Assembly: GCA_965262505.1 (NCBI GenBank)
Contig: CBDHFM010000030.1
Span: 3,038,001-3,102,000 of the forward strand
Direction: 5' to 3'
DNA length: 64,000 nt
Origin: JACPPO01 sp965262505
GTDB taxonomy: Bacteria > Acidobacteriota > Vicinamibacteria > Vicinamibacterales > UBA2999
The notes below the pieces were generated by a model that was not told the origin of the DNA, made no database searches, and was given only the letters and a program-made list of their open reading frames with translations. Positions 49,594-58,828 of the stretch are shown in pieces. Numbering within the stretch: the first letter of the stretch is position 1; every line of letters starts with the position of its first letter. Position numbers and translations under genes: made by a program.

Positions 49594-50322
49594 ATGACGG
49601 CTGTGGCACGCCACCTCTGGATCAGTTCCCTGCTCGTCTCCGCCGGTCTGGCCTGCGGCGCCGGCGGGGCCGAGCCTCAACGCGGGGCGCGCGATTGGGA
49701 CGTGGAGCGCAGGCGCATGGTCGATGCGCAGCTCCGGGCGCGCGACATCAGTAGCGCCGGAGTGCTCGACGCGATGCTCGCGGTGCCGCGGCACCTATTC
49801 GTGCCCGAGGTATATCGCGCCGAGGCCTACAGTGATTCGCCGCTGCCAATCGGCCACGATCAGACCATCTCCCAACCGTACATCGTCGCGTTCATGACAC
49901 AGGCGCTGGACCTCGCGCCCGAGCATCGCGTGCTCGAGGTCGGAACCGGATCGGGCTACCAGGCGGCGGTGCTCGCCGAGCTTGCGGCAGACGTGTATAC
50001 GATCGAAATCGTGCCGCCGCTGGCCGAACAGGCACGCGAGACACTCTCGAGCCTCGGGTACCAGAACATTCAGGTGCGCACCGGTAACGGCTACCTGGGA
50101 TGGCCCGAGCACGCGCCGTACGATCGCATCGTCGTGACGGCGGCGCCCGAGGAAGTTCCACCCGCCTTGCTGGAGCAGCTGAAGATCGGGGGCTTGATGG
50201 CGATTCCCGTGGGCACCGTGACCCAGGAACTGCGGATCCTGCGCCGCACCGTCACCGGGACGGAGACGCTGACTACGCTTCCGGTGCGGTTCGTACCCAT
50301 GACGAACAAGCCTGGGGACTGA
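49594..50322 (+). CDS. pcm: Protein-L-isoaspartate O-methyltransferase, exported form
   Basis: This 242-residue protein contains the full PCMT fold: RRRMVDAQLRARDI, VPRHLFVPEVYRAEAYSDSP, the family motif DQTISQPYIVAFMTQAL, the SAM motif VLEVGTGSGYQAAVLAEL and YDRIVVTAAPEEVP. It repairs isoaspartyl residues. Unlike the cytosolic E. coli enzyme it has an N-terminal export signal with a lipobox-like SAGLAC (Cys21), so it probably acts in the periplasm. How SAM would be supplied there is unclear. Confidence 0.9.
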   Translation: MTAVARHLWISSLLVSAGLACGAGGAEPQRGARDWDVERRRMVDAQLRARDISSAGVLDAMLAVPRHLFVPEVYRAEAYSDSPLPIGHDQTISQPYIVAFMTQALDLAPEHRVLEVGTGSGYQAAVLAELAADVYTIEIVPPLAEQARETLSSLGYQNIQVRTGNGYLGWPEHAPYDRIVVTAAPEEVPPALLEQLKIGGLMAIPVGTVTQELRILRRTVTGTETLTTLPVRFVPMTNKPGD

Positions 50323-50355
50323 AATCTGAAGTGAGAGCCGAGTGGTCTTGAACTG

Positions 50356-50814
50356 ATGGGTTTCTCTCCCGAAGCGAAGGCGCGGTTCATGGCGGCTGCG
50401 TTGTCGGAGAGTCGAAAGGCTCTGCCGGCGTGCCTACCCAATCCGCCGGTCGGCTGCGTCATTGTCTCTGAAGACCAAATTCTTTCGCGCGGCTTCACGG
50501 GGGCTCCAGGGACACTTCACGCGGAGGCTTTCTCGATCGCATCTTTGTCGTACACGGGGAGCGCGGCCGCGCTCTCGGCGTTCGTGACGTTGGAACCGTG
50601 CGCCTTTCAGGGCCGCACGCCGTCTTGCGCGATGGCTCTGATCGATCACGGCATCGGATCCGTCTTTGTGGGGATCGTCGACCCCGATCCGCGGAACAAC
50701 GGTAGGGGACTGCGGCTTCTCGCGGAGGCCGGTGTGCATATCGAACTCGGCATCCTGGAGCAAGACATCAGGGAGTTTCTGGCTCCGTACCTCGTCGGGG
50801 CTGTCACTGAATAG
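50356..50814 (+). CDS. RibD-like deaminase-fold protein
   Basis: This 152-residue protein matches the N-terminal deaminase half of RibD: LPNPPVGCVIVSEDQILSRG, the zinc motif HAEAF (His and catalytic Glu) and TLEPCAFQGRTPSCAMALI (two Cys ligands), ending DPDPRNNGRGLRLLAEAGV. The reductase half is absent and no riboflavin gene adjoins. It may deaminate a riboflavin intermediate together with a separate reductase, or another nucleobase-like compound. Confidence 0.83.
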   Translation: MGFSPEAKARFMAAALSESRKALPACLPNPPVGCVIVSEDQILSRGFTGAPGTLHAEAFSIASLSYTGSAAALSAFVTLEPCAFQGRTPSCAMALIDHGIGSVFVGIVDPDPRNNGRGLRLLAEAGVHIELGILEQDIREFLAPYLVGAVTE

Positions 50815-50826
50815 CGCTGGACTAGG

Positions 50827-50843
50827 GCCGGAGTAGCTCCGGC
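50827..50843 (+). terminator. Short stem-loop after the deaminase gene
   Basis: GCCGGAG and CTCCGGC form a perfect 7-bp stem with loop TAG, 13 bases after the stop codon. No T-run follows, so it may only protect the mRNA end. Confidence 0.35.
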
Positions 50844-50882
50844 TGGACCGCTGAAGGCTGCGAGCGGCACGCCGTCAGGCGG

Positions 50883-51032
50883 TCGGCGAGGGGAGCGAAA
50901 TTCATAACGGAGCCTCTGGACAACCACGGCTGGGAAACGAGATGTTACATGCGCGACCCAGACGGCTACATCATCGAAGTAGGACAGCCGAGCCAGAAAA
51001 TGGTCGAGCTTCTCCGAACGAAGACCGCCTGA
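50883..51032 (+). pseudogene. C-terminal fragment of a VOC/glyoxalase-family protein
   Basis: The frame ending in TGA at 51030-51032 translates as ARGAKFITEPLDNHGWE, then TRCYMRDPDGYIIEVGQ and a short tail. This is the last strand set of VOC-fold proteins (the YMRDPDGYxIEV block holds the last metal-binding Glu). No start or upstream portion is recognisable before about 50883, so it is a gene remnant. The rest of 50844-51081 shows nothing else. Confidence 0.65.
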
Positions 51033-51081
51033 CACCACCTCTTCTCTAAGGCGGTCATGACGCTTTAGAGGGCTGTTCGAA

Positions 51082-51657
51082 TTGAACGATTCCCGTTGGT
51101 TCGTCCCTTCGCTCCTGGCTGTGTGGTTCGTGGCCGCCACCGCTGCCGGTGCAGCCGGCCTTCTGGTCGGGCTGGCACCACCCTGGCCCCAGGTCATCGT
51201 GATCACCTTCACGCTTCTGACTCTCGCCGCCTTGTGGCGGCTCGGGCCAGTGCATCGATGGGCGATGCGTGTTGATGTCCGACTGCTCGTTGGCTTCCAT
51301 CTCACCCGATTTGTCGGCGTCTATTTTCTCGTGTTGTACGAGCGCGGAGAATTGCCGTACGAGTTCGCGGTGATCGGCGGTTGGGGAGACATCGTCGTCG
51401 CGGCGCTTGCGGTTGCATTGCTCGTGCTGGGGCCACCCGACGGCTGGCGGCGCACGGCGTACCTGGCGTGGAACGGGATCGGGCTGGTCGATATCCTGTT
51501 CGTCGTGGCGACCGCCACGCGACTTGCCCTGGCTGACCCACTGTCTCTGGCGCCGATGCTTCGGTTCCCCCTCAGCCTCTTGATTACATTCGTTGTACCG
51601 ATCGTCATCGGTACGCATGTCTGGCTCTTTCGTCGACTGAGGATGCCGGCACCCTGA
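51082..51657 (+). CDS. Integral membrane protein of unknown function
   Basis: The 191-residue protein has about six hydrophobic helices (for example SLLAVWFVAATAAGAAGLLVG and ELPYEFAVIGGWGDIVVAALA). Arg/His residues in HLTRFVGVYFLVLYERGELP stand between helices three and four. I do not recognise the family with confidence. The start used is TTG 51082, which gives a short polar lead before the first helix. It is convergent with dusB. Confidence 0.68.
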   Translation: MNDSRWFVPSLLAVWFVAATAAGAAGLLVGLAPPWPQVIVITFTLLTLAALWRLGPVHRWAMRVDVRLLVGFHLTRFVGVYFLVLYERGELPYEFAVIGGWGDIVVAALAVALLVLGPPDGWRRTAYLAWNGIGLVDILFVVATATRLALADPLSLAPMLRFPLSLLITFVVPIVIGTHVWLFRRLRMPAP

Positions 51658-51725
51658 CAATAGGCAGCCGGAAAGACAGACAACAGCGCTAGCTGGCAGT
51701 TACGCTGGCGCCGACCGCCACCTGA

Positions 51726-52766
51726 TCAGACGGCGACAGGAACGGCGAAGAAGAACTCGTCGACGATCTCCCGTAGCTCTCCAAGGCTCAGCGCGCTGTT
51801 GACGCGCGAGCGAAGGTGCGACCCGCCGTCAAGGCCCTTGGAATACCACCCGCACAACGCGCGCACCTTGTTGATCACCCATCGATCGCGCCCGTGGGCG
51901 ACCGCGGTGCCGACGTCCGTACCAGGCGCGAAGTGCCGGAACCCTTCTCCCTCGTTGACGCGTTCGTTCAGCAGCAGCTCGATGTAATCGCAGAGGAACT
52001 GGCCCCGTTCGCGCAGCGTGATCTGGCGGGGGGACCGGCCGGCCGAAATGTCCGCGGCCTGCGCGAGGATCCAGGGGTTGCGCAGCACGCCCCGGCCCAC
52101 GAGCACGCCACTGACGCCGGTCGCCATGCGGTCGACCACCTGCGCCGGCTCGATGCAGTCGCCGCTGCCAAACACGGGAATCGTCAGGGCGTTCGCCACG
52201 CGTGAGACCAGCTCCCAATCCGCAACACCGCGGTAGGACTGCTCGGCGGTCCGGCCGTGAATCGTCACGGCGGCGGCGCCGGACTCCTGCACCATCCTGG
52301 CAAGTTCCGGCGCATTCCGGGCATTGTCGTTCCAGCCGGCGCGCATCTTGACGGTGACCGGAATGTGCACGGCTTTCGCCATCGCCTCGATCACGCTCGC
52401 CGCGTGCTCGGGTTCGCGCATCAGGCTGCACCCGGCGTGGTGCTTGGCGATCTTGGGGACTGGGCACCCCATGTTGACGTCGACGATATCGGCGCCCATA
52501 CCTTCGACGATTTGGGCGGCGGCCGCCATCCTGGCCGGCTCGCCGCCAAAAATCTGAATGGACACCGGGCGTTCTTCCTCGGTGTACTCGGCGTATTCAA
52601 GCGTGCGATCGATACCCCGGACGAGGCCCTCCGACGACACCATCTCGGTGACGACGAGGCCGCAGCCGCCCTGGCGCCTGACGAGACGGCGAAACGCCGT
52701 GTCGGTCATGCCGGCCATGGGCGCGACGACGAATGGCGACGGGAGGGTGACGCTGCCGATCTTCAT
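51726..52766 (-). CDS. dusB: tRNA-dihydrouridine synthase
   Basis: This flavin-dependent enzyme of 346 residues reduces uridine in tRNA D-loops. Dus signatures are SPFVVAPMAGMTDTAFRRLVR, VDVNMGCPVPKIAKHHAGCSLM (with the catalytic Cys of NMGCP), VTVKMRAGW, VTIHGRTAEQ and VFGSGDC. The start was set at ATG 52766 (MKIGSVTLPSP), which overlaps the TGA of the NusG-like gene (TGATG), so the two are coupled. Confidence 0.94.
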   Translation of the reverse strand: MKIGSVTLPSPFVVAPMAGMTDTAFRRLVRRQGGCGLVVTEMVSSEGLVRGIDRTLEYAEYTEEERPVSIQIFGGEPARMAAAAQIVEGMGADIVDVNMGCPVPKIAKHHAGCSLMREPEHAASVIEAMAKAVHIPVTVKMRAGWNDNARNAPELARMVQESGAAAVTIHGRTAEQSYRGVADWELVSRVANALTIPVFGSGDCIEPAQVVDRMATGVSGVLVGRGVLRNPWILAQAADISAGRSPRQITLRERGQFLCDYIELLLNERVNEGEGFRHFAPGTDVGTAVAHGRDRWVINKVRALCGWYSKGLDGGSHLRSRVNSALSLGELREIVDEFFFAVPVAV

Positions 52767-53260
52767 CAATACGCGCGGACGTCGGCGGCGTCCACCTCGA
52801 CGCTGACCGCCTGGCCGATCAAATCGACCGAAAGGACCAGCCGTGCGTGCGCGCCCTTGCGGATGAGGCGGCCGACGACGCCGGTGAGCGGCCCGTGCTT
52901 GACCTCCACCATCATCCCCTCGCGAATCATCGGGCACGGATCGTACGCGAGTTCGCTGTCCACCAGCTGGCGGATCCAGTCGATCTCGTGCTCAGGAATC
53001 GCCGCAGGCTCGCCTTCGAACGAGATGATGTTCACAACGCCCGTGCACTTCAGGATCGGCAGGCGATCGCCTGGATCGAAACGTGCAAGGCAGTATCCTG
53101 GAAAAAGCGGCCAGTCGACCTTCTTCTTGCGATCCTTCCAGCGGCTCCACTTCGTGACGGTGGGCAAAAATGCTTCGATCTGCTTCCGTGCGAGCTGCTC
53201 ACGAACGACCTGCTCGTGCCGGGAGCGCGTCCAGAGCGCAAACCACGGCGCCTCGCTCAT
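52766..53260 (-). CDS. UpxY/RfaH-type NusG paralogue
   Basis: This 164-residue protein has an NGN domain (APWFALWTRSRHEQVVREQLARK, LFPGYCLARFDP) and a C-terminal KOW domain (MIREGMMVEVKHGPLTGVVGRLIR). Such proteins modify RNA polymerase for processive transcription of particular operons, often polysaccharide ones. Here it is embedded in mfd-surA-dusB, not beside a sugar cluster; the nearest is rfaE2-wzt-wzm, 5.7 kb away. ATG 53260 overlaps the stop of the SurA-like gene by four bases. Confidence 0.9.
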   Translation of the reverse strand: MSEAPWFALWTRSRHEQVVREQLARKQIEAFLPTVTKWSRWKDRKKKVDWPLFPGYCLARFDPGDRLPILKCTGVVNIISFEGEPAAIPEHEIDWIRQLVDSELAYDPCPMIREGMMVEVKHGPLTGVVGRLIRKGAHARLVLSVDLIGQAVSVEVDAADVRAY

Positions 53261-54312
53261 CCCTCCAGCGCCTTCTGCCTCACAGCCAGCGCCTGTTCGT
53301 ACGCCTTCTGCAGCTCTTCGTTCCGCCAGGTAATCGTCGCCTGGCCGCGGAGCTGTTCGAGGTTCTTCAGGCGCTCGCCGGCCATCTTCGACTCGCCAAC
53401 CCTGCCGCCGATGTCGCCGCGCGCTTCTTCGAAGGTGCGGATCTGGGTCACGGTTCGCGATTCCAGTTTCAGGATCTGATATCCGTTCGGCGTGCGCAGG
53501 ATCTCGGTGAGCTCGCCCACGTTCATCACACCGAGTTGAGCCTGCAGCGTCTCCGCCAGCTCCTCGAGGCCGAGGGGGCCAATCAGGCCGCCGTTGGCCT
53601 TCGATGGCGCGTCGGACAGCTCCGCCGCCAACCGTGCAAACGGCTCGCCGGCCAGGAGCCGCGTGCGGAGCTCATCGGCTTCCGCCCGCGCGGCGTCATC
53701 CTCGGCCACGTTGATGCCGCGATCGCCGATGGGCACGTCGATGAACATCTCGCGGAGCATGACCTCGGCGGGCGTCGTGAACTCTTGCTTGTGTTCCTCG
53801 TAATAGGCCTGCGCTTCGGCCTCCGTCACCGAGATTTTGTCGATCACGTCCATCCGCTCCGCTTCCGTCGAGAGCATCTGGCGTTCGAGCTGCTGCCGCA
53901 GGTCGTCCATCGTCAGGCCTTCTTGCGCGAGGGCCGCTTCGAACCGAGCCTCATCCTCGAGGTTGTTGGATGTCCGGATGTTCTCGACGATGCTGGTGAA
54001 CTGCTCGTCGCCGAGTGCCAGGCCCAGCTCGCGGCCGCGCTGAACCAGCAACAGCTCATCGACGGCTTCCAGGATCAGTTGCGGCGTGATCTCGATGATC
54101 GCCTCCCTCAGCGCGGGGCTGTTAGGCGTCACGCTGGCCAGCTCGGGCCGCCCGCGCAGCGTCAGGATCTGTCGCTGCTCGAAATCCGTCTTGGTCAGAA
54201 TGTCCCCGTTCACGTTTACCAGGACCTGCTCGATGATTTGCGCCCCGGTCGGGGTGGGCGCCAGGAGAGCCAGCAGGACAGCGGCAAAGAGGGCGGCGCG
54301 TCGATTAATCAT
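53257..54312 (-). CDS. SurA-like periplasmic peptidyl-prolyl isomerase
   Basis: The product (351 residues) has a signal peptide (ALFAAVLLALLAPTPTGAQ). A SurA-type N-terminal chaperone region follows (VLVNVNGDILTKTDFEQRQ, LILEAVDELLLVQRGRELGL), then a parvulin domain (about 185-300) with LAGEPFARLAAELSDAPSKANGG and LGLEELAETL. It assists outer-membrane protein folding. ATG 54312 has an AAGGAA ribosome site; the A+T-rich bases just upstream (54313-54350) may hold its own promoter. It heads the coupled run with the NusG-like gene and dusB. Confidence 0.9.
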   Translation of the reverse strand: MINRRAALFAAVLLALLAPTPTGAQIIEQVLVNVNGDILTKTDFEQRQILTLRGRPELASVTPNSPALREAIIEITPQLILEAVDELLLVQRGRELGLALGDEQFTSIVENIRTSNNLEDEARFEAALAQEGLTMDDLRQQLERQMLSTEAERMDVIDKISVTEAEAQAYYEEHKQEFTTPAEVMLREMFIDVPIGDRGINVAEDDAARAEADELRTRLLAGEPFARLAAELSDAPSKANGGLIGPLGLEELAETLQAQLGVMNVGELTEILRTPNGYQILKLESRTVTQIRTFEEARGDIGGRVGESKMAGERLKNLEQLRGQATITWRNEELQKAYEQALAVRQKALEG

Positions 54313-54347
54313 GGACAATTCCTTAATAATCAATATGTTAATCGATG

Positions 54348-57300
54348 TTATCCCAAGGCACGTAACAGCTCCTCCAGCCGGGCGAACATGCCGCCTTGCG
54401 CGCGCGGGTCGGTCTCCGGCGCTCGGAGAATCTCTTTCCTGGAGAAGCCCGCCGTCACCGCACCCGCCGTCGCCCGGGCGGTCCACCAGCTCGGTTTCGC
54501 GTCGCGGCCGCGGGGACGGCCTCTAGCACCCGACCCCACCTGCGTTCGCGCCGAGTCCCCCGCCTCCGGGCCCGCCTGGCGCGACGCGGGGCCGCGTCCT
54601 GAGGAAGACAGTTTCGCCCCGTCCTGCGGTATTTCCAGATCCAGCTTCAACGTCGCCGGCGGGACGAGTGTGGCTCCCGGGCGTTCGTGCACGGCCCTGA
54701 TGAGACGCGCGGGGTCCAGCTTCGCCTGCGGCCTGAACTTTATGACGACCAGTCCGCCTTCCCGGTCGATCGCGTCGACGCCGATGCGGTCGGCCAGCAC
54801 GCGGATGCGCCCGTACTCCGCCAGGTTCAGCACGGAATCGGGGGGCACGCCGTACCGGTCCCGGATTTCCGCCAGGCTCGTCTCCAGCTCCTGCTCGGTT
54901 CGGGCGGCCGCGACGGTGCGGTAGGCCACGAGCCGCTGGTTCATCTCCGGGATGTACGCGTCATCAATCGTGAGATCGACCTGCAGGTTCACCGTGGCCC
55001 GCGCGTCGTCTTCGAGATCCTCGCCCTTGAGTTCGCGAACAGCCTCTTCGAGAAGCTTCATATACATTTCGAAACCGATCGCGTCGATGTGCCCGCTCTG
55101 CTCGCCGCCAAGGAGATTGCCGGCGCCCCGAATCTCGAGGTCGAGCGCCGCGACGCGGAACCCGCTGCCGAGGTCACTGAACTCCCTGATGGCCGCCAGA
55201 CGTTTCCGCGCGACCAGCGACAGCGACTCCTGTGGCGGGACCAGCAGGTACGCGTACGCCGCTCTGTCCGAGCGGCCGACACGGCCGCGAAGCTGGTAGA
55301 GCTGCGACAGGCCGTACCGGTCGGCCCTGTTGACAATGATCGTATTGGCGTTCGGGATGTCGAGGCCGTTCTCGACGATGGTCGTCGCCAGCAGCACGTC
55401 GAACCGGCGCTCGACAAACCCGAGCATCGCCCGCTCGAGTTCATCTTCTCCCATCTGTCCATGACCCACGGCAATCCTGGCCTCCGGAACGAGACGTTGC
55501 AGCAGGCTCCCGATGGAAAAAATCGACTCCACCCGATTGTGGACGAAGTACACCTGCCCCCCGCGCGCCACCTCGTTCCGAATAGCGCGCTCGATCACCG
55601 CCGCGTCGAACGCGACGACGTTGGTCTGGATCGACAGCCGGTCCTTCGGCGGCGTCTCGATGATCGACATGTCCCGGATGCCGACAAGCGACATGTTCAG
55701 CGTTCGAGGAATCGGCGTCGCCGTCATCGTCAAAGCGTCGACCTTCCTTCGTATCTGCTTGATCCGCTCCTTGTGCGCCACGCCAAACCGTTGCTCCTCG
55801 TCGACGACGAGCAGGCCGAGGTCCCTGAACGCCACATCCTTGGACAGCAGCCGGTGCGTGCCGACGATGATGTCAACCTTGCCCGCCGCCAGACCGTCGA
55901 GGATCGCCTTGATTTCCTGCTTCGTGCGGAAGCGGCTGATCATCTCGATCGTGATCGGGAAGCCGGCAAAGCGGTCGCGGAGCGTCTTCAGGTGCTGGAA
56001 CGCGAGGACGGTGGTCGGTGCGAGAAAGGCGGCCTGCTTGTTGTCCATGACGGTTTTGAACGCGGCGCGCATCGCAACCTCGGTCTTGCCGTAGCCGACA
56101 TCGCCGCAGAGCAGGCGATCCATCGGCGTCGGCACCTCCATGTCCTTCTTGATATCGGCGATGGCCGCGACCTGATCGGGCGTCGGCTCGTACGGGAACG
56201 CGTCCTCGAACTCCTCCTGCCAGTGGGTGTCTGGCCCGAAGGCATGTCCCGGTACTGCCTTGCGCTGGGCGTACAGTTTCAGGAGTTCCCCGGCCATGTT
56301 GCGCATGGCTTTCTTGACGCGGGTCTTCGCCTTCTCCCAGGATGTCCCGCCGAGGCGGTCGAGCGCCGGACGCGCGCCGCCGGTGTGTTTCTGAACGAGG
56401 TCCAGCCGTTCGACCGGCACGAAGAGCTTGTCCTCGCCGGCGTAGCGCAGCTCGAGAAATTCCTGCGCCGCTTCGCCAGTCCCGCGCAATCCGAGTTGCT
56501 TGAGACCGACAAACTCGCCGATGCCATGGTCGACATGGACGACAAGATCGCCCACCTTGAGATCGCGCAGATCCGAGAGAAACGTCCTCACCAGGTGGTG
56601 CCGCTTGTCGCCGGGGCGGCGTTCCTCTTCGAAAACGTCGGTCTCGGCATACACCTGAAGCGCCGCCTCCGGGAGACGGAACCCTCGGGATAGCCCGCCG
56701 ACGGCCACCAGCACCGTGGCGGTGCCCGCATCCTCGACGCCCTCGACCGGCCTCGCGACGATGTCGTACTCCCGCAGGATTTCCACGGTCCGTTCCGCAC
56801 GGCCGTGGCTGTCGGCGACAAAGAGGATCGTGTCGCCCTGCTGGCGCGCTTCGCGGATCTCGGCGACCCAGTCGTTGACGCGGCCGCGGAACTCTCTCGC
56901 GGGCTGGCAGGACACGTGGCGAACACCGCCGCTCTCGCCCACCGCCAGCTCCTCGATGCGTGGCGCGCCGCTCGCGCATTCCTCCAGGTCTTCCCACGCC
57001 ACGAATGCCTCGGCGGGTGAGCGCGTCACGACGTGCCCGCGCGCCGCGGCGTCCTCGTAGCTCGCGTCGAGCTGGTCGCGTACCTTCCGCGCCTGCTCCT
57101 CGACCTGCTCGTACTCGGAGATGATCACGCGGGCACCGCGAGACACGCCCAGACACTCCATGACGGGAATCGTCGCTCCGCCCTCGTCGAACCGCTCCCG
57201 GACAGGCACAACCAGGAGCTGATCGATGGAACCGGTCGATCGCTGCGTGGCGGGGTCGAACCGACGTACGGACTCGACCATGTCGCCCACGAACTCGATG

Positions 57301-57905
57301 CGGGCCGGCTCGAGATCGCCGGCTGGAAAGACGTCGAGAATGCCCCCGCGGGTCGTGAACGAGCCGTGTTCCTCAACCGGATCCTCTCGAGTGAAGCCGG
57401 CGTCAACGAGGAGATCGGCCAGGTCGAGCGGCTCGATCTCCGTGCCGGACTTGATCGCGATCGATGCGCGTAGCAGACGCGCAGGGGGGCTCACCCGCGG
57501 CAGGAGCGCCGCCGCCGACACGACGATGAGCCGGGCCGGGCCGCTGGCGGCCGCATGCAGGGCTCGCGCCCGGGCGGCAGCAACGCGGAAGTGCGGGCTC
57601 ATGCCGCGGTACAGATCCACCTGCAGGGACGGGAGCGGCAGAACCGCGCGCTCCACGTCCGCGTCGGACGCGCCTTCGAGCGCGCCGTAGAAGAACCGAG
57701 CGTCGCCAACGAGCTGCTCCACGTCCTTGTCCGTCGGTACAACGAGCACGGCGAGCCCCGACGCTCCCCGTGCCGCAGCGACCGCTGCAAGCGCTTTGGC
57801 CGCCGGCGTCAGTCCGGCAGTGACAGGCGCGAGATGGTCCAGTGCGACCCGAGCCGTCGTCCGGCTGAGGAGCGCCCGGAGTGTCAGAGACGTGGCGGTG
57901 GACAT
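54348..57905 (-). CDS. mfd: Transcription-repair coupling factor
   Basis: The product has 1185 residues, full length for Mfd. The UvrB-like N-terminal domains (about 1-330) lead to the RNA polymerase-interaction domain (VHVDHGIGEFVGLKQL). The RecG-like translocase follows: Walker A CGDVGYGKTEVAMRAAF, DEEQ in VVDEEQRFGVAHKERIK, TATPIPRTLNMSLVGIRDMS and RGRVGRSDRAAYAY. The TRCF C-terminal domain comes next. An unusual Arg/Ser/Gly-rich insert near residues 1110-1160 precedes the end. It removes stalled polymerase and recruits UvrA. Confidence 0.97.
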   Translation of the reverse strand: MSTATSLTLRALLSRTTARVALDHLAPVTAGLTPAAKALAAVAAARGASGLAVLVVPTDKDVEQLVGDARFFYGALEGASDADVERAVLPLPSLQVDLYRGMSPHFRVAAARARALHAAASGPARLIVVSAAALLPRVSPPARLLRASIAIKSGTEIEPLDLADLLVDAGFTREDPVEEHGSFTTRGGILDVFPAGDLEPARIEFVGDMVESVRRFDPATQRSTGSIDQLLVVPVRERFDEGGATIPVMECLGVSRGARVIISEYEQVEEQARKVRDQLDASYEDAAARGHVVTRSPAEAFVAWEDLEECASGAPRIEELAVGESGGVRHVSCQPAREFRGRVNDWVAEIREARQQGDTILFVADSHGRAERTVEILREYDIVARPVEGVEDAGTATVLVAVGGLSRGFRLPEAALQVYAETDVFEEERRPGDKRHHLVRTFLSDLRDLKVGDLVVHVDHGIGEFVGLKQLGLRGTGEAAQEFLELRYAGEDKLFVPVERLDLVQKHTGGARPALDRLGGTSWEKAKTRVKKAMRNMAGELLKLYAQRKAVPGHAFGPDTHWQEEFEDAFPYEPTPDQVAAIADIKKDMEVPTPMDRLLCGDVGYGKTEVAMRAAFKTVMDNKQAAFLAPTTVLAFQHLKTLRDRFAGFPITIEMISRFRTKQEIKAILDGLAAGKVDIIVGTHRLLSKDVAFRDLGLLVVDEEQRFGVAHKERIKQIRRKVDALTMTATPIPRTLNMSLVGIRDMSIIETPPKDRLSIQTNVVAFDAAVIERAIRNEVARGGQVYFVHNRVESIFSIGSLLQRLVPEARIAVGHGQMGEDELERAMLGFVERRFDVLLATTIVENGLDIPNANTIIVNRADRYGLSQLYQLRGRVGRSDRAAYAYLLVPPQESLSLVARKRLAAIREFSDLGSGFRVAALDLEIRGAGNLLGGEQSGHIDAIGFEMYMKLLEEAVRELKGEDLEDDARATVNLQVDLTIDDAYIPEMNQRLVAYRTVAAARTEQELETSLAEIRDRYGVPPDSVLNLAEYGRIRVLADRIGVDAIDREGGLVVIKFRPQAKLDPARLIRAVHERPGATLVPPATLKLDLEIPQDGAKLSSSGRGPASRQAGPEAGDSARTQVGSGARGRPRGRDAKPSWWTARATAGAVTAGFSRKEILRAPETDPRAQGGMFARLEELLRALG

Positions 57906-57924
57906 TTACTCGTACATGCGGACA

Positions 57925-57953
57925 GCCCACCCCGGCCGGAGCCAGGGGTGGGC
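57925..57953. promoter_or_regulatory. Strong stem-loop upstream of mfd
   Basis: GCCCACCCC (57925-57933) and GGGGTGGGC (57945-57953) form a perfect 9-bp stem. It lies 20 bases upstream of the mfd start and downstream of the DUF1326 gene on the same strand. It may act as terminator of DUF1326 or as an mfd leader hairpin; there is no T-run to settle this. The rest of 57906-58091 has no gene. Confidence 0.4.
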
Positions 57954-58091
57954 GCGCAAACTCCTATTGTCACATACGAACTTCAGCACCGGGCGGGCGG
58001 CGACGGCTGATGCTGAATTACGAAAGGCCTCGCCTGGCTAACGCAACACGTCTTCTCTTGCCCAACTGCCGTCATTCATGGGAGCGCAGAC

Positions 58092-58760
58092 TCATGCACC
58101 AAGCCATGCTGTGAGCCTTGATCTTTCGCGGATCAGCCCATCCTGATTGAAGTGGTGCACACAGAAATGCGCCCATGAATCTTCGAACGCCATCTCCATA
58201 GCTCCCGTCACCGCGGTCGTACCAAGCCCGATTTCTGCGTAGGTAAACTCGAAACTGCCACTAGGACGTGCCAATGCAACGTGGAACGGTTGGCCATTGA
58301 ACTCGTTGATTATCGGTCTTCCACTGCTCCTCATGATGCCCGGTATATCAACCCTTGCGGTTCTGAGCTCCAAGTTTGCTTCGAGACCAATCGGCAGGAA
58401 CAATGTCTCGCAAAACTCCGAGCATGCGGACGCAAATACGGAGAAAAAGTTGCTCAATGGTTCGCACGCGCTGCCTGAGATAACTGTTTCGAGTGCGGCC
58501 CGTTGAGCTTCATCGGCACGTTCGTCGATAACGATCTGGCGTTTGCCATTTCCCTCCGCGATTTCACCAGGCCACCTGTACAGCCCCGCCCAATTCAGCC
58601 CCGCGAGCGGCGTATCGTTGAAATGGCCTTCAACGACGTTACCGACGAAGGCCGACTGACAATATCCATGGGTGCTCGGCAAGTTGAACTGGCAACCACA
58701 ATTCACGGCGCAATTGCAATTGTCATAGGTTTCGCTCTTAAATAGCCATTGATCAGCCAT
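58092..58760 (-). CDS. DUF1326 family protein
   Basis: This 222-residue protein belongs to the DUF1326 family, whose N-terminal Cys cluster here reads YDNCNCAVNCGCQF and could bind metal. Other family blocks are VVEGHFNDTPLAGLNWAGL and RQIVIDERADEAQRAAL. The function is unknown. GGGGAGG ten bases upstream supports ATG 58760. Its G+C content is clearly lower than that of mfd and rfaE2, and a repeat fragment lies on its upstream side, so it looks acquired. Confidence 0.85.
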   Translation of the reverse strand: MADQWLFKSETYDNCNCAVNCGCQFNLPSTHGYCQSAFVGNVVEGHFNDTPLAGLNWAGLYRWPGEIAEGNGKRQIVIDERADEAQRAALETVISGSACEPLSNFFSVFASACSEFCETLFLPIGLEANLELRTARVDIPGIMRSSGRPIINEFNGQPFHVALARPSGSFEFTYAEIGLGTTAVTGAMEMAFEDSWAHFCVHHFNQDGLIRERSRLTAWLGA

Positions 58761-58828
58761 CTCCACAATCCTCCCCTAATCCGTCATTTGGTGTGCCTTT
58801 GAAGAGGGACGCATAGGCGTCACTGCTT

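Noticed and set aside
50815..50900. Second attC-like site after the deaminase gene
   Set aside because: GCGCTGGA and CCGCTGAA resemble attC inner boxes, but no RYYYAAC / GTTRRRY pair encloses them.
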